Below are positions 30,918 through 38,785 of a stretch of 64,000 nt of DNA, piece after piece. Where the stretch lies: contig NC_015391.1 of the NCBI RefSeq assembly GCF_000195575.1, forward strand, positions 408,501-472,500. Direction: 5' to 3'. The position numbers and the translations under genes are program-made. The notes under the pieces are model-generated. The model worked only from the letters and a program-made list of their open reading frames with translations. It searched no databases and was not told the DNA's origin. Numbering within the stretch: the stretch's first letter is position 1; the number at the start of each line of letters is the position of its first letter. Source of the stretch: Carnobacterium sp. 17-4. GTDB taxonomy: Bacteria > Bacillota > Bacilli > Lactobacillales > Carnobacteriaceae.

Positions 30918-31148
30918 ATGTCAAAAGGAAATAAAAAAATTCAAGTAGAAGTAAAAGAAACCCCTAATAATAGAGAAGGTTTTGTTGAGTTAGAGCTTTA
31001 TGTGAATGACGAAAAAATTGGTCAATTGCAACAAGAAGAAGGCCAAACTGTTACCGTAAAAACCAATTCAGGAACAGAGTCTAAAGTGAGAACTGTTGAT
31101 GAAGGTATAAATAAATTAATTATGGACTATAATTTATACCAAATGTAA
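30918..31148 (+). CDS. DUF2969-like small protein
   Basis: A 76-residue cytosolic protein rich in Lys and Glu: SKGNKKIQVEVKET, then VELELYVNDEKIGQLQQEEG, then GINKLIMDYNLYQM. Pattern and size resemble the DUF2969 family found in Lactobacillales near cell-shape genes; a rodA-like gene lies 1.3 kb downstream. The ATG at 30918 follows AAGGAG; the frame extends upstream to 30855 but without a ribosome site. Function unknown. Confidence 0.75.
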   Translation: MSKGNKKIQVEVKETPNNREGFVELELYVNDEKIGQLQQEEGQTVTVKTNSGTESKVRTVDEGINKLIMDYNLYQM

Positions 31149-31174
31149 ATTTGAACGTATAACAAATTAAATCT

Positions 31175-31210
31175 AAAAGATCGATCCTGCTTTAGGATCG
31201 ATCTTTTTTT
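31175..31210 (+). terminator. Intrinsic terminator
   Basis: A perfect 13-bp stem AAAGATCGATCCT with AGGATCGATCTTT, a 5-base loop and seven or more T. Confidence 0.95.
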
Positions 31211-31300
31211 ATGGATGCTGTTATTAAGAGCGTCCTAAAAGCTTTTTAAACCCATCTATGCTATGCTTTTTCTATACATAACGTAAAGGATGTGATTGTT

Positions 31301-32287
31301 TTGTCAACGAATGCCAAGTCAGCTTCTTTTAAAGATAAATTTAAGCATTTCCTAGAAGTATTTAAACCCAATTGGGCAAGAGCTGAAGTATCAGCAAATG
31401 CAGCTCAACTTGCTTACTTCACCCTATTATCCTTATTCCCAATTTTATTGGTTGTAGCGAACGTTATTCCCCTTTTTCCTATAGATGCAGCTGACATACT
31501 GCCAATGGTAGAAACAGCTGTCCCGCCGGATATTTACAATGTTTTAGCTCCAATTCTAGAAAATTATTTAAGTAGTTCAAGCGGAGGCGCTATATCTATT
31601 GGTTTGATTACGTCATTGTGGTCGGCCAGTAAAGCTTTTAATGCTTTGCAAGATGTATTGAATGAGGTCTACGGTGTAGAAAAAAGAAATAATTTTATTA
31701 TTGTTCGATTAGTTTCTTTCTTAGTACAGTTAGCTATTGTGGCTATTGTAGGGGTAGTGATTTTTGTCTTTGTCTTTGGTGAATTTATTTTGTTATTCCT
31801 TGAAGATTTTGTTGGAATTGAGTTAGACTTAGTTCTACAAGTGTTTAGTTATAAATGGTTGGTTTTATTTATCGTCTTGATTCTAATCATTACAATGGTT
31901 TATTTCTTAGTACCAAATCATCGTATGCACATCAAATATGCTCTTCCAGGAGCAGTATTTGCTACGATAGGTTGGATGGTCTTATCACAAGCCTTTACAC
32001 TCTATGTGCAATTTGCTGGAGGAGAAGCAGCTGCTAGTGCGACGTTTGGGGTATTCATTGTTTTAATGCTGTGGCTCTATTTATCGGCTATAATTTTACT
32101 GTTAGGTGCACTAATCAATGCCGTTTACTTTGAAATTAAAATAGGTAAATCGGTTCAGGAAGTTAAGATTGAAAAAGATAAAGAAGAAAAAGTCGAAATT
32201 GAAAGAGAGTACCCAGATCAATCAGAAGCAATTCAACATAAAAAATTAGTGAAATTAAAAACAGTAGAGAAACACAAAGAAGACTGA
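31301..32287 (+). CDS. YihY/BrkB-family inner membrane protein
   Basis: A 328-residue integral membrane protein with about six hydrophobic segments between residues 35 and 275, and a charged cytosolic tail rich in Lys and Glu. The AYFTLLSLFPILLVV segment and the LWSASKAFNALQDVLNEVYGV segment are typical of the YihY/BrkB family (once misannotated as RNase BN). A TTG at 31301 is preferred, being 10 bases after AAAGGA; the frame also has a GTG at 31292 but that is one base from the ribosome site. Function is not established. Confidence 0.87.
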   Translation: MSTNAKSASFKDKFKHFLEVFKPNWARAEVSANAAQLAYFTLLSLFPILLVVANVIPLFPIDAADILPMVETAVPPDIYNVLAPILENYLSSSSGGAISIGLITSLWSASKAFNALQDVLNEVYGVEKRNNFIIVRLVSFLVQLAIVAIVGVVIFVFVFGEFILLFLEDFVGIELDLVLQVFSYKWLVLFIVLILIITMVYFLVPNHRMHIKYALPGAVFATIGWMVLSQAFTLYVQFAGGEAAASATFGVFIVLMLWLYLSAIILLLGALINAVYFEIKIGKSVQEVKIEKDKEEKVEIEREYPDQSEAIQHKKLVKLKTVEKHKED

Positions 32288-32310
32288 GTGAAGACTCAGT
32301 TTTCTTTTTT
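32283..32310 (+). terminator. Intrinsic terminator overlapping the yihY-like stop codon
   Basis: ACTGAGT and ACTCAGT form a perfect 7-bp stem with a GAAG loop, followed by TTTCTTTTTT. The left arm contains the TGA stop. Confidence 0.75.
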
Positions 32311-32455
32311 CTTTAGTCGTAGTTAATAGAAGAGCACCGTAAGATTTTTCTAAGAAAGGAGACAGCCCTTTTTTTTAGCTTGGTTTTCTTATATAATGGA
32401 TGAAGTTTGATAAAGACATTTTTTAATAGATAGGACACAAGGAGAATTTTAAAAA

Positions 32456-33631
32456 ATGATAGAAAATAAAGAAACAAAAATAGATTATGGGATTATCTTA
32501 TCCGTATTGTTGCTAGCAATCATTAGTATTGCGACTATCTATTCAACCACTCATTTAACTGGGAACTCTGGAATCGGTGCTACATTGATGCAAGTCATCT
32601 GGTACGTCGTTGGTGCAGTTGCCATCGTTGTGATCATGCAGTTTGATTCTGAACAGTTATGGAAATTGGCACCGGTAGCATATGGATTTGGGCTCTTTCT
32701 GTTAGTGCTGGTGCTATTCTTTTATGACCGGCCGACTGAGTTAAGTACCGGAGCAAAAAGCTGGTTTAAGATAGGTCCACTAACCTTTCAGCCTTCGGAG
32801 ATCATGAAAATAGCCTTTATTCTAATGCTGGCTCGTGTAGTTACAAAACACAACGGCGATTACCCCACTCATTACCCTAAAGCAGATTTCTTATTGTTAG
32901 GCAAAATCATATTAACGTCTATTCCGCCACTTGTACTAGTTATGCTACAAAATGACTTAGGTTCAACATTAGTGTTTATTGCCATTATTATTGGTTTAGT
33001 GTTGATTTCAGGAGTCTCTTGGAAGATCATTATGCCACTATTTGCAGGAGTGGCCGCGCTTGGTGGAACCTTACTTATATTAGTTGTATACAATCGTGAC
33101 TTTTTACTACGATTGGGTTTTAAACCGTATCAATTTTCTCGGATAGATTCCTGGCTAAATCCATACGGAGATTCAGGTGATACCTCTTATCAACTGATTC
33201 AGAGTATTAAAGCAATCGGGTCAGGTAAAATGTTTGGTAAAGGATTTGGGACATCAGAAGTGTATGTACCCGTTCGAGAGTCTGACATGATTTTTTCAAC
33301 GATTGGAGAAAATTTTGGTTTTCTTGGTAGTTGTATTTTAATCTTTATCTACTTCTTACTGATCTATCAGATGATCCGCATTTGTTTTGATACGAAAAAC
33401 GAATTTTATGCATATATTGCGACAGGCGTTATCATGATGATTCTATTCCATGTTTTTGAAAATGTTGGGATGAGTATTGGATTGCTTCCATTAACTGGGA
33501 TACCACTGCCATTTATTTCTCAAGGAGGAACGGCGCTGTTAGGAAATATGATGGGTGTTGGACTCATTATGTCCATGAGGTACCATTACCGCAGTTACAT
33601 GTTCTCTCAGGAAGATGAAGATTTTAAATAA
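32456..33631 (+). CDS. rodA: FtsW/RodA/SpoVE-family (SEDS) protein, RodA-like
   Basis: A SEDS peptidoglycan glycosyltransferase, here most like RodA of the elongation machinery. The 391-residue polytopic protein has about ten hydrophobic segments. Family motifs are visible: GAKSWFKIGPLTFQPSE near residue 100, MLQNDLGSTLVF near 164, VRESDMIFSTIGE near 275 and TGIPLPFISQGGTALL near 350. The aspartate of the last-but-one extracellular motif region is retained. TATAAT lies about 60 bases upstream. The RodA versus FtsW choice is by length and overall pattern. Confidence 0.88.
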   Translation: MIENKETKIDYGIILSVLLLAIISIATIYSTTHLTGNSGIGATLMQVIWYVVGAVAIVVIMQFDSEQLWKLAPVAYGFGLFLLVLVLFFYDRPTELSTGAKSWFKIGPLTFQPSEIMKIAFILMLARVVTKHNGDYPTHYPKADFLLLGKIILTSIPPLVLVMLQNDLGSTLVFIAIIIGLVLISGVSWKIIMPLFAGVAALGGTLLILVVYNRDFLLRLGFKPYQFSRIDSWLNPYGDSGDTSYQLIQSIKAIGSGKMFGKGFGTSEVYVPVRESDMIFSTIGENFGFLGSCILIFIYFLLIYQMIRICFDTKNEFYAYIATGVIMMILFHVFENVGMSIGLLPLTGIPLPFISQGGTALLGNMMGVGLIMSMRYHYRSYMFSQEDEDFK

Positions 33632-33660
33632 AAAAGAGTACTATATTGGAGTGAGTTTCA

Positions 33661-34017
33661 ATGCTTGAATTGTATCAGCATCCGACGTGTTCAACCTGTA
33701 AGGCTGCAAGAAAATGGCTGGATGACCATTTAATCGAGTACCGTGCGATAAATATGATTGAGAATCCACCAACACAAGAAACATTAATCAACTTGATGAA
33801 ACAAACGGATCTTTCTGTACTTCGCTTTTTTAACACTAGCGGGAACCGATACCGCGAATTAGGGTTGAAAACGAGGGTGCCAAACATGGATATAACCGAA
33901 TGTGCAGCTGTTTTGGCTTCAGATGGAATGTTGATTAAAAGGCCTTTACTAACTGATGGCAAAACAACGACTCTTGGTTTTAAAGAAGATGTCTATGAAC
34001 AGACTTGGATAAAATAA
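33661..34017 (+). CDS. ArsC/Spx-family protein
   Basis: A 118-residue thioredoxin-fold protein with an N-terminal HPTCSTCKAARKWLDD, so a CxxC pair at Cys10 and Cys13. The C-terminal IKRPLLTDGKTTTLGFKED is more like arsenate-reductase-related YusI/YffB proteins than Spx, which ends differently. It is 24 bases before the GcvH-like gene; the same pair (yusI-gcvH) is found in Bacillus. A true arsenate reductase role is not supported by context, as no ars genes are near. Confidence 0.85.
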   Translation: MLELYQHPTCSTCKAARKWLDDHLIEYRAINMIENPPTQETLINLMKQTDLSVLRFFNTSGNRYRELGLKTRVPNMDITECAAVLASDGMLIKRPLLTDGKTTTLGFKEDVYEQTWIK

Positions 34018-34041
34018 AAAAACCAGAATGGAGCGATCAAA

Positions 34042-34392
34042 TTGGAAAAGCAAATGAAATATAGTGAAAATGGCTTGTGGGTACTAAAAGAAGGCGACAA
34101 TTACCGTATTGGATTATCTGAAAAAGGGCAAGACGATTTAGGAGAAGTCATGTTTGTTGAACTTCCAAGTATGCTAGCTGAAGTGCGTGAAAATGATGTC
34201 TTACTAGGAGTTGAAGGGGCAAAAGCTGTTACTGAATTATTGTCTCCATTAACGGGTGTAGTCGTTCAATTCCATGCAGAACTAACAGATAATCCTGAAA
34301 AACTAAACAGCATGGACAAAAACGACAATTGGATTCTTGAATTAAAAGATGTAGAACCAGAAGCTTTTGAAAAATTGTCGGCTGAAGTCTAG
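34042..34392 (+). CDS. gcvH: GcvH-like lipoyl carrier protein
   Basis: A 116-residue H-protein homologue. The lipoyl-lysine motif region reads GVEGAKAVTELLSPLTGVVV, with the lysine in the expected hairpin. No glycine cleavage T or P genes are present, so it may serve mainly as the lipoate relay carrier, as known for GcvH in Bacillus and Staphylococcus. The TTG start at 34042 is 8 bases after GGAG; an ATG 12 bases further on is an alternative. It is co-transcribed with the ArsC-family gene. Confidence 0.85.
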   Translation: MEKQMKYSENGLWVLKEGDNYRIGLSEKGQDDLGEVMFVELPSMLAEVRENDVLLGVEGAKAVTELLSPLTGVVVQFHAELTDNPEKLNSMDKNDNWILELKDVEPEAFEKLSAEV

Positions 34393-34401
34393 AAATTAAA
34401 G

Positions 34402-34430
34402 TTGACAGGGAAAAAATGCTCTGTTAGAAT
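34402..34430 (+). promoter_or_regulatory. Promoter of the metNIQ T-box operon
   Basis: A perfect TTGACA (34402-34407), 17-base spacer and TAGAAT (34425-34430). Transcription would begin near 34437 and run into the T-box leader. Confidence 0.88.
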
Positions 34431-34436
34431 ATGTTA

Positions 34437-34746
34437 AATATCAATAACGCGATGATAAGAAGAGTACGTTTGTAATAACCATTTATAGAGAGCCTTGTTT
34501 GCTGAAAATAGGTAATGGGAATTGAACCGAAGATGGTCTTTGAGCAGAATAAGTGAATGCCTTGGCATAAGCCTATTCCGGGTGCACCCGATAACGTGCC
34601 ACAGTATAAAAAAGTTGAAAAATGCTTGAGTACTGTATGAGGTTGATTTAGTGATGAATCAACAAATTAAGGTGGTAACACGAAAAGTCAGAACTTTCGT
34701 CCTTATAGTAAGCAGTGCGCTTGGTATAGGGATGGAAGTTTTTTTA
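34437..34746 (+). promoter_or_regulatory. T-box leader, probably methionine-specific
   Basis: A leader of about 310 bases with an AGAGAG bulge (near 34492), a stem I arm pairing CCATT with AATGG, the T-box motif AAGGTGGTAACACG (34669-34682) and a terminator hairpin (34692-34740, T-run after it). An ATG at 34533-34535 in GAAGATGGTC is the likely specifier codon, consistent with a methionine transporter downstream. Uncharged tRNA-Met would favour the antiterminator and switch on metNIQ. The specifier is placed by eye, not by folding. Confidence 0.85.
34692..34746 (+). terminator. Regulated terminator of the T-box leader
   Basis: AACTTTCGTCCTTATA pairs with TATAGGGATGGAAGTT with G-T pairs, followed by a run of seven T. 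The left arm overlaps the antiterminator region next to the T-box motif. Confidence 0.85.
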
Positions 34747-34773
34747 TTTGAATGAATTAGGAGGTGACCAGAA

Positions 34774-35814
34774 GTGATTGAACTAACAAATATAAAAAAA
34801 GTATTTCAAACAAAACAAGGCAGTTTAACGGCTGTTAAAGATATCAATGTTTCCATCAAAGATGGTGAAATTTATGGAATCGTTGGGTATTCTGGAGCTG
34901 GAAAGAGTACATTGGTTCGAATGTTCAATGGGTTAGAAACGCCAACAGACGGTACCGTATCTATTGAAGGAAATATTATTTCGCAATTAAAAGGAAAAAA
35001 ACTTAGAAAAGAACGCCAAAAAATTGGGATGATCTTTCAACATTTCAACCTTTTATGGTCTAGGACAGTTGAAGAAAATATTCTTTTTCCACTTGAATTG
35101 GCAAAAATGCCTAAAAATGAACGCGAAGCTAGAGCAAAAGAACTAATTGGTTTAGTAGGGTTGGAAGGAAGAGAAAAAGCTTATCCGTCTCAACTTTCAG
35201 GTGGTCAAAAGCAACGTGTAGGAATTGCACGAGCATTAGCTAATGATCCAACATTATTGTTGTGTGACGAGGCAACAAGTGCACTTGATCCGCAGACTAC
35301 GGATGAAGTACTCGATTTACTATTAGACATCAACAAGCGCTTAAATCTAACGATTGTCTTGATCACACATGAGATGCACGTGATTCGCAAAATCTGTGAT
35401 AAAGTTGCAGTCATGGATGATGGGAAAATTGTTGAAGAAGGTTCTGTCATTGATGTATTCAAAAAACCACAGCAAGATATTACTAAACGCTTTATCCGCC
35501 AAGATGCAAATCCAGACAGTGAAGACACCGATATGATTTTTGAGGAATTATTGGCAGAATATCCAGAAGGAAAAATCGTTCACTTAACGTTCCACGGACA
35601 ACAAGCCAAGTTGCCAATCATGTCAAAAATTGTTCGAGATGATGGCGTTGATTTAAGCATCATTCAAGGAAACATTCAACAAACACAAGATGGCGCAATT
35701 GGTTCTCTTTATGTCCAACTAACAGGCGAAAATCAAAAAATTGAAGTGGCTATCGAAGAATTAAGAAAACTAAAAGTAGAAGTAGAGGTGGTAGAACATG
35801 TTGTCGAAGCTTAA
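34774..35814 (+). CDS. metN: Methionine ABC transporter ATP-binding protein
   Basis: The ATPase of the MetNIQ importer. The 346 residues have Walker A GYSGAGKST, signature LSGGQKQR, Walker B LLLCDEAT, the H-loop VLITHEMH, and a C-terminal NIL domain (about 265-340) that senses methionine and inhibits transport. The start is a GTG behind AGGAGGTGACC. metI begins inside its last codons. The T-box leader upstream supports methionine as substrate. Confidence 0.95.
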   Translation: MIELTNIKKVFQTKQGSLTAVKDINVSIKDGEIYGIVGYSGAGKSTLVRMFNGLETPTDGTVSIEGNIISQLKGKKLRKERQKIGMIFQHFNLLWSRTVEENILFPLELAKMPKNEREARAKELIGLVGLEGREKAYPSQLSGGQKQRVGIARALANDPTLLLCDEATSALDPQTTDEVLDLLLDINKRLNLTIVLITHEMHVIRKICDKVAVMDDGKIVEEGSVIDVFKKPQQDITKRFIRQDANPDSEDTDMIFEELLAEYPEGKIVHLTFHGQQAKLPIMSKIVRDDGVDLSIIQGNIQQTQDGAIGSLYVQLTGENQKIEVAIEELRKLKVEVEVVEHVVEA

Positions 35815-36502
35815 TTTAGGAGCGAGTGTTTTATCACAATATCTCGACTTTTCAGAAGTTGATTGGGAAAAAATGCAAGAAGCAACTTTAGAGACGATCG
35901 GTATGACAATCGGTTCAGTAGTTATCATCTTTTTTGCAGGTTTGCTGCTAGGTTTACTATTGTATGAAACAAATGGGAAAGATACGTTGGCAGCTAAAAC
36001 ATTGTACAGAGTCGTTGCTATTTTAGTCAATATCTTCCGCTCTATTCCTTTCATTATTTTAATCGTATTGCTGATACCAATCACAAAAACACTTGTAGGG
36101 TCTATCATTGGGCCAATAGCTGCATTGCCAGCATTGATTATTTCATCAGCACCATTTTTTGCACGACTGGTTGAAATTGGATTTCGAGAAATCGATAAAG
36201 GTGTTGTTGAAGCAGCTGAAGCAATGGGGGCCAGCAAATGGCAAATTATTTATAAAGTCTTGATTCCAGAAAGTCTGCCAGCTATTGTATCAGGAATTAC
36301 AGTCACAACCATCTCTTTAGTAGGGTATACCGCAATGGCCGGCGTGATTGGGGCAGGCGGTTTAGGAAACCTCGCTTATCTTGATGGATTCCAACGAAAC
36401 CAGCCAGCCGTAACTCTAGTTGCAACATTGATCATTTTAGTCATTGTCTTTATTATTCAAGCCATTGGAGATGTGATCGTTAAGAAAGTAGACAAACGTT
36501 AA
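35798..36502 (+). CDS. metI: Methionine ABC transporter permease
   Basis: The membrane subunit of MetNIQ. The 234-residue protein has about five to six hydrophobic segments and the ATPase-contact loop EAAEAMGASKWQIIYKVLIPES. It starts 17 bases before the metN stop, with GAGGTGG as ribosome site, so translation is coupled. metQ follows after 107 bases. Confidence 0.95.
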   Translation: MLSKLNLGASVLSQYLDFSEVDWEKMQEATLETIGMTIGSVVIIFFAGLLLGLLLYETNGKDTLAAKTLYRVVAILVNIFRSIPFIILIVLLIPITKTLVGSIIGPIAALPALIISSAPFFARLVEIGFREIDKGVVEAAEAMGASKWQIIYKVLIPESLPAIVSGITVTTISLVGYTAMAGVIGAGGLGNLAYLDGFQRNQPAVTLVATLIILVIVFIIQAIGDVIVKKVDKR

Positions 36503-36609
36503 AACAGCTAAATAAATAATAATCATTAGCTGATTAAAAAACAGTATTGCAGTTTAAATAGGGGATTTAAAAGCGTTAAAAAAACAGTGAAAAATAGGGG
36601 GATTTAAAG

Positions 36610-37452
36610 ATGAAAAAGAAAACAATTTTATCAGCATTAGTAACAACAGGGGTAGTACTAACATTAGCTGCTTGTGGCAACGAAGGAAGCAACGAATCAA
36701 GCGGTTCAGGAACAGAAGAAACAACAATCAAAATTGGGGCTAGCAATGTGCCACATGCTGAAATTCTTGAGTTTGCAAAACCTATCCTTGAAGAAGAAGG
36801 CGTCACATTAGACATCACAACTTATAACGATTATGTCATTCCAAATGTGGCTTTAGATGAAGGTGAAATTGATGCCAACTACTTCCAACATATTCCATTT
36901 TTTGACGCAGCTGTAGAAGAAAATGGTTATGATTTTGTGAATGCTGGAAGCATTCATATCGAACCTTTAGCTATTTTTTCTCAACGTTATGAAAGCTTAG
37001 AAGATGTAGAAGATGGCGCAACGGTCTTAGTCAGCAACAACCAAGCAGACTGGGGACGCGTAATTGGAATCTTCCAAGAAGCTGGTCTAGTAACCGTGAA
37101 AGATGGCGTAGACCTTACAACAGCTACATTTGATGACATTGATGAAAACCCTAAGAACTTGAAATTTGAATACGAAAATGATCCAGCATTGATGACGACA
37201 TTGTACCAACAAGATGAAGCAGAATTAATTGCCATCAACTCAAACTTTGCTGTAGATCAAGATATCAGCCCGCTTGACGATTCAATTGCTATTGAAAGTT
37301 CGTCTTCACCATATGCAAATATTGTTGCTGTACGTTCAGAAGATGCTGAAGATCCAGCTATTTTGAAATTGATAGAAGTATTGAAATCTGAAGAAGTACA
37401 AGATTTCATCTTAGAAGAATGGGATGGAGCAGTTGTGCCCGTAAAAGAATAA
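36610..37452 (+). CDS. metQ: Methionine-binding lipoprotein
   Basis: The substrate-binding lipoprotein of the NlpA/MetQ family, anchored outside the membrane. A lipobox LAAC follows the signal peptide with the cysteine near residue 21, then a Ser/Gly/Glu-rich linker. The body shows IKIGASNVPHAEIL, DYVIPNVALDEGEIDANYFQH and the usual ALMTTLYQ region. Length 280 is normal. It is the last gene of the operon; a strong terminator follows. Confidence 0.95.
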   Translation: MKKKTILSALVTTGVVLTLAACGNEGSNESSGSGTEETTIKIGASNVPHAEILEFAKPILEEEGVTLDITTYNDYVIPNVALDEGEIDANYFQHIPFFDAAVEENGYDFVNAGSIHIEPLAIFSQRYESLEDVEDGATVLVSNNQADWGRVIGIFQEAGLVTVKDGVDLTTATFDDIDENPKNLKFEYENDPALMTTLYQQDEAELIAINSNFAVDQDISPLDDSIAIESSSSPYANIVAVRSEDAEDPAILKLIEVLKSEEVQDFILEEWDGAVVPVKE

Positions 37453-37460
37453 GCTAAATA

Positions 37461-37500
37461 AAAAAGTAAGAAGCAGATAAAATGGCTTCTTACTTTTTTT
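37461..37500 (+). terminator. Terminator of metNIQ
   Basis: AAAAAGTAAGAAGC and GCTTCTTACTTTTT form a perfect stem with a 10-base loop and a T-run. Confidence 0.95.
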
Positions 37501-37615
37501 GTGCAGATAAATAAGTTAAGTCGATGGGGTTAAATTTATTTTGGAATAGACGGGATAAATTTAGAAACCCTTGGGGAACGAACGTCAAAAGCCTGTAATT
37601 GTCATGATTGCTGTT

Positions 37616-38587
37616 TTATTTTGTTGTTTTACGTACGATTAAAGTAAAGGCTAGTTCTTCAGGTGTTAATTTCTGTAAAGTCAGATCATTGTTGATTATC
37701 TTAAACGCATTTTCGGCTTGCTTATGTATAGAGTAATCAATGGTAGTGATGTCTAACAAATGTGAGATTTCAATATTATCAAAACCGATCACTGAAAAAT
37801 CTTCAGGTAAAGAGTACCCTAAACGTTTTGCTTGCGAAACTAAACCAGCTGCAACAGCGTCAGAGCTTGTCATGAAGGCATCGGGCTTGATTTTTTGTTC
37901 GTCTAACCAATGAGCAATGCGCTCACCATCTTGGATGCTGTTGATATTATTGAACCGTTCGGGTGAATGTGGGGTCAAGTCGTACTTTTCACAAAAATAT
38001 TCATAAGCTTTGATTCGGCTTTTAGTATTCAAGCGGCGAATATCGCTGTATAGATTGATAATCGTACGGCATCCTGTAGCATAAAGATGTTCAAGCCCCA
38101 AAAGATAGCCATCATACTGATCAATAAAAACAGACGAAATACAAGAAGATTTGACTCTCTGCCAAGTAACGATAGGACCATATTTTGTGTACGATTCAAT
38201 AGTTGACCAGTCGTTCGAACGAATGATCAAAAAAATACCATCTAATTGTTTACTGCGCATCAGCTCTAAAGCACTTAATTCTTTTTTAGGATCATTTTCA
38301 GTTAAATAAAGAATGACCGTATAGCCTTTTTTTTGGGCAGCTAATGTAAAATTCTTGACTAACACAGTAATGGTCTCAGTAATATTCGGTGCAATGATGC
38401 CAATGGTTTTGGTCGCTCCTTTTTTCAACGAAATCGCTTGACTGTTTGGAACATAATCTAATTTTTCCACAGCGCTTTCGACTTTTTGGCGAGTAATATG
38501 GCTGACATAACCATTATTGTTAATGACCCTTGAAACGGTAGCAGAAGATACACCAGCAATTTTTGCAATATCTTTCATATTCGTCAT
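37616..38587 (-). CDS. LacI-family transcriptional regulator
   Basis: A 323-residue repressor. The N-terminal helix-turn-helix is MKDIAKIAGVSSATVSRVIN, the hinge helix region follows near residue 55, and the rest is a periplasmic-binding-protein-like effector domain with IGIIAPNITE and FSVIGFDNIEISHLL. It is divergent from the GH4 gene, and a perfect palindrome lies in the shared 198-bp region, so it probably controls the beta-glucoside genes. AGAGG lies 8 bases before the ATG; a second in-frame ATG is three codons on. Confidence 0.9.
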   Translation of the reverse strand: MTNMKDIAKIAGVSSATVSRVINNNGYVSHITRQKVESAVEKLDYVPNSQAISLKKGATKTIGIIAPNITETITVLVKNFTLAAQKKGYTVILYLTENDPKKELSALELMRSKQLDGIFLIIRSNDWSTIESYTKYGPIVTWQRVKSSCISSVFIDQYDGYLLGLEHLYATGCRTIINLYSDIRRLNTKSRIKAYEYFCEKYDLTPHSPERFNNINSIQDGERIAHWLDEQKIKPDAFMTSSDAVAAGLVSQAKRLGYSLPEDFSVIGFDNIEISHLLDITTIDYSIHKQAENAFKIINNDLTLQKLTPEELAFTLIVRKTTK

Positions 38588-38603
38588 TTCGAAAACCTCT
38601 TTC

Positions 38604-38617
38604 TGTAAACGGTTGTA
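38604..38617 (+). promoter_or_regulatory. Possible cre or LacI-type half site near the regulator start
   Basis: TGTAAACGGTTGTA resembles a cre site (12 of 14) in the leader of the divergent lacI-family gene. Confidence 0.3.
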
Positions 38618-38712
38618 TAGTAATCAGTATAACAAATGATCGATAGAAAAAATACGCAGAACACAGCTAAGAAAAATCCTGAAATTATTTTTGATAAATA
38701 AAAAGTTTGTAC

Positions 38713-38743
38713 TTGACATGTAATGCATTACATAAACTATAGT
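38713..38743 (+). promoter_or_regulatory. Promoter of the GH4-EIIC genes with a 16-bp palindromic operator
   Basis: TTGACA (38713-38718) and TATAGT (38738-38743) are 19 bases apart. Within the spacer lies a perfect 16-bp palindrome, ATGTAATGCATTACAT (38718-38733), a good operator for the divergent LacI-type repressor. Confidence 0.65.
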
Positions 38744-38754
38744 AAATGTAGGAA

Positions 38755-38769
38755 TTGAAAACGTTTTAA
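38755..38769 (+). promoter_or_regulatory. cre site upstream of the GH4 gene
   Basis: TTGAAAACGTTTTAA matches the cre consensus at 14 of 15 positions. It lies just downstream of the promoter, where CcpA would block transcription. Confidence 0.7.
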
Positions 38770-38785
38770 TAAGGAGGAAGAATAA

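Noticed and set aside
33661-34017. Reading the CxxC protein as Spx or as a true arsenate reductase
   Set aside because: Its C-terminus fits the YusI/YffB branch, and no arsenic resistance genes are near.
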